Part shown: positions 59,456 to 64,000 of the stretch, piece after piece
Numbering within the stretch: the first letter of the stretch is position 1
Layout of the letters: each line of letters opens with the position of its first letter
Source of the DNA: DASWOJ01 sp964242415
GTDB taxonomy: Bacteria; Pseudomonadota; Alphaproteobacteria; Acetobacterales; Acetobacteraceae
Length of the DNA: 64,000 nucleotides
Assembly (NCBI GenBank): GCA_964242415.1
Contig: CAXTAT010000021.1
Location: 1-64,000, forward strand
Direction: 5' to 3'
Translations under genes and position numbers: made by a program
Notes under the pieces: model-generated
What the model saw: the letters and a program-made list of their open reading frames with translations, nothing else
The model's database searches: none
Told to the model about the DNA's origin: nothing

Positions 59456-62278
59456 TCAGCTCCGCCGCCGTGCCTCTGCGACCTCCAGCTCCCCCGCATG
59501 GCGCTCGGCGCTGTTGGCCGGGGCGGGCGCCAGCGGCGGCACCTGCCCGGCGACGCGGCGCACCTCGGCCAGCAAGTCCCGCATGTCGGCGCTGTCCTTG
59601 CGGATCAGCGCCGCCTGCGGGCCGAGCCGCTCGCGGTCCGCCCGGGTCATGTCCATCGCCGTCACCACCACCACGGGGATGCCGGCCCAATCGGAGCTGT
59701 TGCGCAGCTCCTTCAGCACCGCGAACCCGTCCATGCCCGGCATCATCAAGTCCAGCAGGATCACCGCGGGCCGGGCGGCGGCGACATGCTGCAGCGCGGC
59801 GCGGCCGTCTGCGGCCACCTGCACGGACCAGCCGGCCCGGGTCAGCATGGTGCGCAGGCGGTCGCGCGTGCCCTCGTCGTCATCCACCACCAGCACGTCG
59901 CCCCGGCCCTCCGGCGCCAACGCGTCGAGCGCCCGCTTCAAGCGGTCCCACTCGACGGGCTTCACCAGGTAATCGGCGGCGCCGAGCGAATAGCCGAGGC
60001 CGCGCTCGTCCACGAAGCTGACCACGACGACCGGAATGGAAGACAGCGCCGGGTCGGCCTTGAGGCGGGACAGCACGGCCCAGCCGTCCACGTGCGGCAT
60101 CAGGATGTCGAGCAGGATAGCGCTGGGACGCAGCTCGGCGGCCAGGCGCAGGCCGGTCTCGCCGTCGAGCGCGGTCCGCACGGCGAAGCCCTCGCGCTGC
60201 AGGAAGCGGGTCATGAGGTCCAGCACGGCCGGGTCATCGTCGATGACCAGGATGGGGACCAGAGCCGGTGCCAGGCCGGGGACCGAGCCGGTTGCCGGGG
60301 TTTCGGCCCCGGGTGCGTCCGCGTCGGGGACCTGAAGCGGCTGCCAGGCGGCGGGCAGGCGCAGGGTGAAGCTGGTCCCGCGGCCCTGCATGCTGTCCAC
60401 CGCCACCGTGCCGCCCAGCATGGAGCTGAACGCCTTGGTGATCGACAGCCCAAGCCCGGTGCCGCCGAACCGCCGGGTGGTGGAGGCGTCGGCCTGCTGG
60501 AACCGCTGGAACAGCTTGTCCAGTTGCTCCGCCGTCATGCCGATGCCGGTGTCGGACACACGGAACAGCACCTCGCCGCCGACGCGGGAGGCGGCCAGGG
60601 TGATGCTGCCCCGCTCGGTGAACTTGGCGGCGTTGCTCAGCAGGTTGAGCAGCATCTGCCGCAGCTTGGTCATGTCCTGGTGCATCCGCCCGAGGTCGGG
60701 GGCCAGCTCCACGGCCAAGGTGTTGCCGCGCTTGTCCACCAGGGCCTGCGCGGTCGCGGCCACGTCCTGCACCAGCCCGGCCGCGTCGAAGTCCTCGGCA
60801 TAGACCTCCATCTTGCCGCTCTCGATCTTCGACAGGTCCAGCACGTCGTTGATCAGGCCCAGCAGGTGCCGGGCGTTGCTTTTCACCTTGGCCATGTCGG
60901 GCAGCAGGCCCCCAGGGTCCCCCGAGTCCGAAATCTCCTCCTCCAGCATCTCGCTGTAGCCGATGATGGCGGATAGCGGCGTGCGCAGCTCATGGCTCAT
61001 GTTGGCGAGGAACTGGCTTTTAACGCGGTTGGCGTCCTCGGCGGCATCGCGGGCGGCACGCAGGTCGTCCTCGGCCAGGCGGCGGTCGGTGATGTCCTCG
61101 TGCACGCCGACCCACTCGCGCGGGCGGCCCGCCCGGTCCGTGCCGGATGCGCCCAGCGATGCGGCGTCCGGCATTGATCGGTCCGGCATCGGCTCGTCCA
61201 ACACGGGTGCGGCGCGCACGGCGAACAGGCGATAGACGCCGTCGTGCCGGCGCACGCGGTGCTCGTGCACGAACACCCGGCGGCTGGCGACGGCCGCATC
61301 CCAGGCGGCGAGCGTGGCGGGGAGGTCGTCGGGATGGATGGCCTCGGCCCAGCCGCGGCCGGCGAGGCGGGCGGCGGTCTGGCCGGTGTAGCGGGACCAG
61401 TCGGGCTGCTCCCCGGTCATGTTGCCGTGGGCGTCGTTGGTCCAGATGATGTCGCCGACGACCTCGGCAGCGGCGCGGAACCGCTCCTCGCTGGCAAGCA
61501 GGTCGCGCTGCACGCGGGCCTGGTCGAATGACGACGCCAGCAGCGCCAGGAACAGGATCAGGAAGGTGGCGCCGGAGACGTACAGCGCCAGCATCTCCGG
61601 CGGGATGCCGTCCATGCCGCCGGCGTCCATGCTGGCGGCATGGGGGGTGCCGTGGGAGATGCCAGTAGAAATGCCAGTAGAGGTGCCAGTAGAAATGAAC
61701 GTGGCGGCGAGGATGCCGCAGTAGTGCATCCCGTACACGGCGAAGCCCATCACCGCCGCCGCGCCCAGCCTCTGCCCGACGCCGCTGCTGCGCAGCGCCA
61801 GCCACAACGCTGCAGTGGACGCGGCGACGGCGATCACCACCGACAGCGCCACCAGCGGCCAGGAATAGGCGGCGTCCGCCGGCATCCGCATCGCCGCCAT
61901 GCCGGTGTAATGCATGGCTGCGACGCCGCCGCCCATCAGCACGCCGGCCGGCAGCACGTCCCACCGCCGCGCGCCTGCCCGGCACACCCAGGCGAACGCC
62001 GCCCCAGTCGCGCCGATCGCCGCCACCAGGGACAGCAGGGTGCCGCGTGCGGCATAGCCGACCGGCATGTTCATCCGCAGCGCGAGCATCCCGATGAAGT
62101 GCATCGCCCAGATGCCGCCGCCCATCACCAGCGCCGCCATGCCGATCCACACCGGGCGGAACGCCCGTGCCGCCCCGCGCACCCGGCCGGCAAGTTCTAG
62201 CGCGCCATACGAGGCAAGCACGGCGATCAGCACCGACAGGGCCACCAGGGGCAGATCGAGGTGGGTGGCGACGGGCAT
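59456..62278 (-). CDS. MHYT-PAS hybrid sensor histidine kinase with two receiver domains
   Basis: The protein has 940 residues from ATG 62278. The N-terminal seven-helix MHYT sensor (about 5-250) carries MHFIGM, MHYTGM and MHYCGI, which are thought to bind copper and sense O2, CO or NO. Then come a PAS domain (about 270-400), HisKA with H429 in MSHELRTPL, HATPase_c (DTGIGM, GGTGLGLSI) and two receivers (ILLDILMP, ILLDLMMP). It is a phosphorelay kinase in the inner membrane. No partner response regulator with an output domain is nearby. An in-frame 12-bp repeat (STGI/T units) extends a periplasmic or loop segment. Confidence 0.94.
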   Translation of the reverse strand: MPVATHLDLPLVALSVLIAVLASYGALELAGRVRGAARAFRPVWIGMAALVMGGGIWAMHFIGMLALRMNMPVGYAARGTLLSLVAAIGATGAAFAWVCRAGARRWDVLPAGVLMGGGVAAMHYTGMAAMRMPADAAYSWPLVALSVVIAVAASTAALWLALRSSGVGQRLGAAAVMGFAVYGMHYCGILAATFISTGTSTGISTGISHGTPHAASMDAGGMDGIPPEMLALYVSGATFLILFLALLASSFDQARVQRDLLASEERFRAAAEVVGDIIWTNDAHGNMTGEQPDWSRYTGQTAARLAGRGWAEAIHPDDLPATLAAWDAAVASRRVFVHEHRVRRHDGVYRLFAVRAAPVLDEPMPDRSMPDAASLGASGTDRAGRPREWVGVHEDITDRRLAEDDLRAARDAAEDANRVKSQFLANMSHELRTPLSAIIGYSEMLEEEISDSGDPGGLLPDMAKVKSNARHLLGLINDVLDLSKIESGKMEVYAEDFDAAGLVQDVAATAQALVDKRGNTLAVELAPDLGRMHQDMTKLRQMLLNLLSNAAKFTERGSITLAASRVGGEVLFRVSDTGIGMTAEQLDKLFQRFQQADASTTRRFGGTGLGLSITKAFSSMLGGTVAVDSMQGRGTSFTLRLPAAWQPLQVPDADAPGAETPATGSVPGLAPALVPILVIDDDPAVLDLMTRFLQREGFAVRTALDGETGLRLAAELRPSAILLDILMPHVDGWAVLSRLKADPALSSIPVVVVSFVDERGLGYSLGAADYLVKPVEWDRLKRALDALAPEGRGDVLVVDDDEGTRDRLRTMLTRAGWSVQVAADGRAALQHVAAARPAVILLDLMMPGMDGFAVLKELRNSSDWAGIPVVVVTAMDMTRADRERLGPQAALIRKDSADMRDLLAEVRRVAGQVPPLAPAPANSAERHAGELEVAEARRRS
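61661..61696. repeat. 12-bp tandem repeat, three units, in frame
   Basis: GCCAGTAGAAAT, GCCAGTAGAGGT and GCCAGTAGAAAT encode TSTGI-like repeats between MHYT helices in the hybrid kinase. A related fourth unit precedes them (61649-61660). Confidence 0.88.
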
Positions 62279-62527
62279 GGCGGTCTCCGGCGCGGTCTCC
62301 AGGGGCGGGACGGCATGTGCGCTTATGGGCAGAACACCTTGGGGGCCGTTGCGTTGCGTCGCTGGGCCTAATCCGGGGCCTGCTGATCCGGGCCTGGGAT
62401 GCCCATGCCAACTGTTCCTGACCCGGTACAATTTCTTTTTACTGCATTCGCTGGGCGATGCTGTCACCGTGTGCCTGCGTGTCCCGAACGCTCCAATAAC
62501 GAACGATAAAACGAACGGAGGACAGCT

Positions 62528-63316
62528 ATGGCCGAAGTATTTGCCTATCACGCAGCGCTTGGCGTAGGCCGGCCCGCGGTGCGGCGCATCACCTTGGGCG
62601 ACCTGTGGTCCGCTCTGGCGGCGGGCTGGGCGGACTTCATGGCAATTCCGACGCAGCTCGTGTTCCTGGGCCTGATCTACCCGGCCGTGGGGCTGGTGGC
62701 GGCCCGGGCCGCGTCGGGTGGCGGCGTGCTGCCGCTGCTGTTCCCGATGGTGGGCGGGCTGGCGTTGCTCGGGCCGGTGCTGGCGGTCGGCACCTATGAG
62801 ATCAGCCGCCAGCGAGAGGCCGGGCTGAACCCCACCTGGCGCAACGCCTTCGATGTGCTGCGTTCGCCGGGCCTGCCGGGCGTGGTGGCGCTGGGGGTGC
62901 TGCTGCTGGTGGTGTTCCTGCTATGGATTGGCGTGGCGCGGGCGATCTACGTCGATACCGTCGGCGCGATGGCGCCTGCGTCGGTCGGCGGCCTGTTGCA
63001 GGCGGTGCAGGACAGCCCGCGCGGGTGGGCGCTGGTGGTGTTCGGCAACCTGGCGGGCGCCGGGTTCGCGGCGGTGGTGCTGGCGGTCTCGGCGGTGTCG
63101 TTCCCGATGCTGCTGGATCGCGCGGTGACGCCGGCGGCGGCGATCGGCGCCTCGCTGCGGGTGGTGCGGGCGAACCCGGCGGTGATGGCGGCGTGGGGCG
63201 TGCTGGTGGCGGTGGTGTTGGCGCTGGGCTGCCTGCCGCTATTTGTGGGGCTGGCGGTGGCGATGCCGGTGCTGGGGCATGCGACGTGGCACCTGTACCG
63301 GCGGGCGGTGGCGTAG
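62528..63316 (+). CDS. DUF2189 family integral membrane protein
   Basis: The protein has 262 residues, with GGAGG 6 nt before the ATG. It has six hydrophobic segments. The family pattern is VRRITLGDLWSALAAGWADF at the N-terminus, VGTYEISRQREAGL after TM2, and SFPMLLDRAV with SLRVVRANPAVMAAW towards the end. DUF2189 proteins are common in alphaproteobacteria, often near cytochrome oxidase or stress genes; function unknown. It is divergent from the hybrid kinase gene. The 249-bp shared spacer contains an AT-rich TACAATTTCTTTTTAC tract, a probable promoter area. Confidence 0.88.
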   Translation: MAEVFAYHAALGVGRPAVRRITLGDLWSALAAGWADFMAIPTQLVFLGLIYPAVGLVAARAASGGGVLPLLFPMVGGLALLGPVLAVGTYEISRQREAGLNPTWRNAFDVLRSPGLPGVVALGVLLLVVFLLWIGVARAIYVDTVGAMAPASVGGLLQAVQDSPRGWALVVFGNLAGAGFAAVVLAVSAVSFPMLLDRAVTPAAAIGASLRVVRANPAVMAAWGVLVAVVLALGCLPLFVGLAVAMPVLGHATWHLYRRAVA

Positions 63317-63392
63317 CCCGGTCGAGGAACCATCCAATCCCCGTCCCTCGGGCAGGACGATCCCATTAAGGCATAGGGCCGCTGTCTGCCTG

Positions 63393-63540
63393 CCCCCTCT
63401 CCCTCCGGGAGAGGGCTGGGGTGAGGGGGTCTTTGGTGCGGCGCGGGAGATGGATCGCGCCACAGGAACGCAGCCCGTCTTGGGCCAGGATCGCGTTTGC
63501 CCGCCCCCTCACCCCGGCCCTCTCCCGGAGGGAGAGGGAG
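63393..63540. repeat. Family B repeat, complete copy (B7)
   Basis: This 148-bp element has ends CCCTCTCCCTCCGGGAGAGG and CCCTCACCCCGGCCCTCTCC..GGAGGGAGAGGGAG. It lies between the convergent DUF2189 and Rieske ferredoxin genes, ending 12 bp before the latter's stop. Confidence 0.85.
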
Positions 63541-63552
63541 CAGGCAGTGCCT

Positions 63553-63885
63553 TCACCCCGGTCCCTGATCCAGCGCGGACCACACCTCGACCAGCACCCG
63601 TCCGGCCTCCACCCGCACCGGGTAGGTCGCCAGCGGCCCGCAGGGCGGCCCTCGCCGCTGCGCGCCCGTCGGGATGTGGAACTGGCCCTGGTGGCGCGGG
63701 CAATCGATGCAGTCGCCGCTCAGGCCGCCCTGCGACAGGAACGCGAAGTGGTGCGGGCAGATGGCCGCCGTCGCATAGACCGCACCCTCGATGTCATACA
63801 GCAGCAGCGCCCGGCCGCCCGCCTCCACCTCCATCCAGCGGCGCTCGCCCAGGGTGGCCCGGCTGCCCGCGTCGATCCACGCCAC
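63553..63885 (-). CDS. Rieske [2Fe-2S] ferredoxin-like protein
   Basis: The protein has 110 residues from GTG 63885. The cluster motif is C-P-H in AICPHHFAFL and C-P-R-H in DCPRHQGQF, the standard CxH...CxxH pair. The short soluble form resembles BphF/NirD-type ferredoxins that feed oxygenases, or serves as a subunit of a larger oxidase. The upstream gene (partial) ends 5 bp before its start, so the two are co-translated. It is a conceivable electron donor for the orphan Rieske oxygenase at 16572, but the distance gives no support. Confidence 0.9.
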   Translation of the reverse strand: MAWIDAGSRATLGERRWMEVEAGGRALLLYDIEGAVYATAAICPHHFAFLSQGGLSGDCIDCPRHQGQFHIPTGAQRRGPPCGPLATYPVRVEAGRVLVEVWSALDQGPG

Positions 63886-63890
63886 CGCCG

Positions 63891-64000
63891 CTACCCCAGC
63901 CGCAACGGCGCGCGGCCATGGCCGTTGCCGGCCTCCACCAGCCGGGCTAGCGCATCGGTGAAGGCCCGGCGGTCCGCATCCGGCAGCGCCGCCACCGTCC
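63891..64000 (-). CDS. C-terminal 35 residues of an unidentified protein (cut by window end)
   Basis: An open minus-strand frame enters from beyond base 64000 and ends at TAG 63891-63893. The visible end (VAALPDADRRAFTDALARLV followed by EAGNGHGRAPLRLG) looks like a genuine soluble-protein terminus with an amphipathic helix. It is not enough to name the family. The stop is 5 bp upstream of the Rieske ferredoxin start. Confidence 0.6.
   Translation of the reverse strand, partial: TVAALPDADRRAFTDALARLVEAGNGHGRAPLRLG

Overview
The window is about 70 % GC by eye, densely coded on both strands, and reads as a chromosomal segment of an alphaproteobacterium. The nearest fit is Acetobacteraceae/Rhodospirillales, which is an inference. 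It rests on the conserved block leuS-lptE-holA, a hopanoid-type HpnL membrane protein, a DUF6065 protein, high-GC codon use and lipid genes (cyclopropane synthase, PAP2, undecaprenyl-phosphate sugar transferase). No rRNA, tRNA, CRISPR array, transposase or integrase was found.

Layout. (1) 1-3.0 kb: the end of a flavin oxidoreductase, then a tandem pair of RadC-family genes. The upstream gene has lost the JAMM metal ligands and the downstream one keeps them. They are followed by about 620 bp of AT-richer, hairpin-rich spacer. (2) 3.7-23.9 kb: an accessory catabolic region. The minus strand carries a xanthine-dehydrogenase-type Mo enzyme (FeS-Mo fusion plus FAD subunit), a creatininase-family amidohydrolase, an FAD-linked oxidase and a CocE-type hydrolase. 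The plus strand carries a compact run: isochorismatase-fold hydrolase, cupin, flavodoxin-fold reductase, SsuA/TauA-type ABC importer, Rieske oxygenase, cytosine-deaminase-type amidohydrolase and 2-oxoglutarate oxygenase. Facing it are an N-carbamoyl/allantoate-type amidohydrolase, DUF3830, an MHS-family transporter and a DJ-1 protein. Taken together this looks like uptake, ring oxidation, deamination and ring or ureide hydrolysis of an N-heterocycle. The substrate cannot be read from sequence. (3) 24-45 kb: envelope and general genes (sugar transferase, PAP2, esterase, Dps, Bcr-type efflux, DUF6065, DUF2147, SDR, glycosyltransferase, PAS-GGDEF-EAL protein, ABC exporter, NDH-2, ClC channel, sulfite-oxidase-family protein, cyclopropane synthase). 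(4) 45.7-64 kb: housekeeping and mixed genes (pdxH, kinase fusion, Uma2 nuclease, phosphoesterase, SDR, holA-lptE-leuS, SRPBCC, GST, methyltransferase-HpnL, MHYT hybrid kinase, DUF2189, Rieske ferredoxin).

Spacers. Nearly every spacer over 150 bp holds one of two dispersed palindromic repeat families. Family A has 14 copies. Its core is about 105 bp (GTCATTGCGAG...CTCGCAATGAC), and the fullest copy is a 242-bp element with terminal inverted repeats containing CCAACGGC. Family B has five copies of about 130-180 bp with inverted CTCCCTCTCC...-type ends, plus two solo hairpins. A third pattern is short tandem arrays with 12-, 15- or 18-bp units. They lie mostly in frame near gene ends. No recognisable DNA-binding transcription factor is encoded anywhere in the 64 kb.
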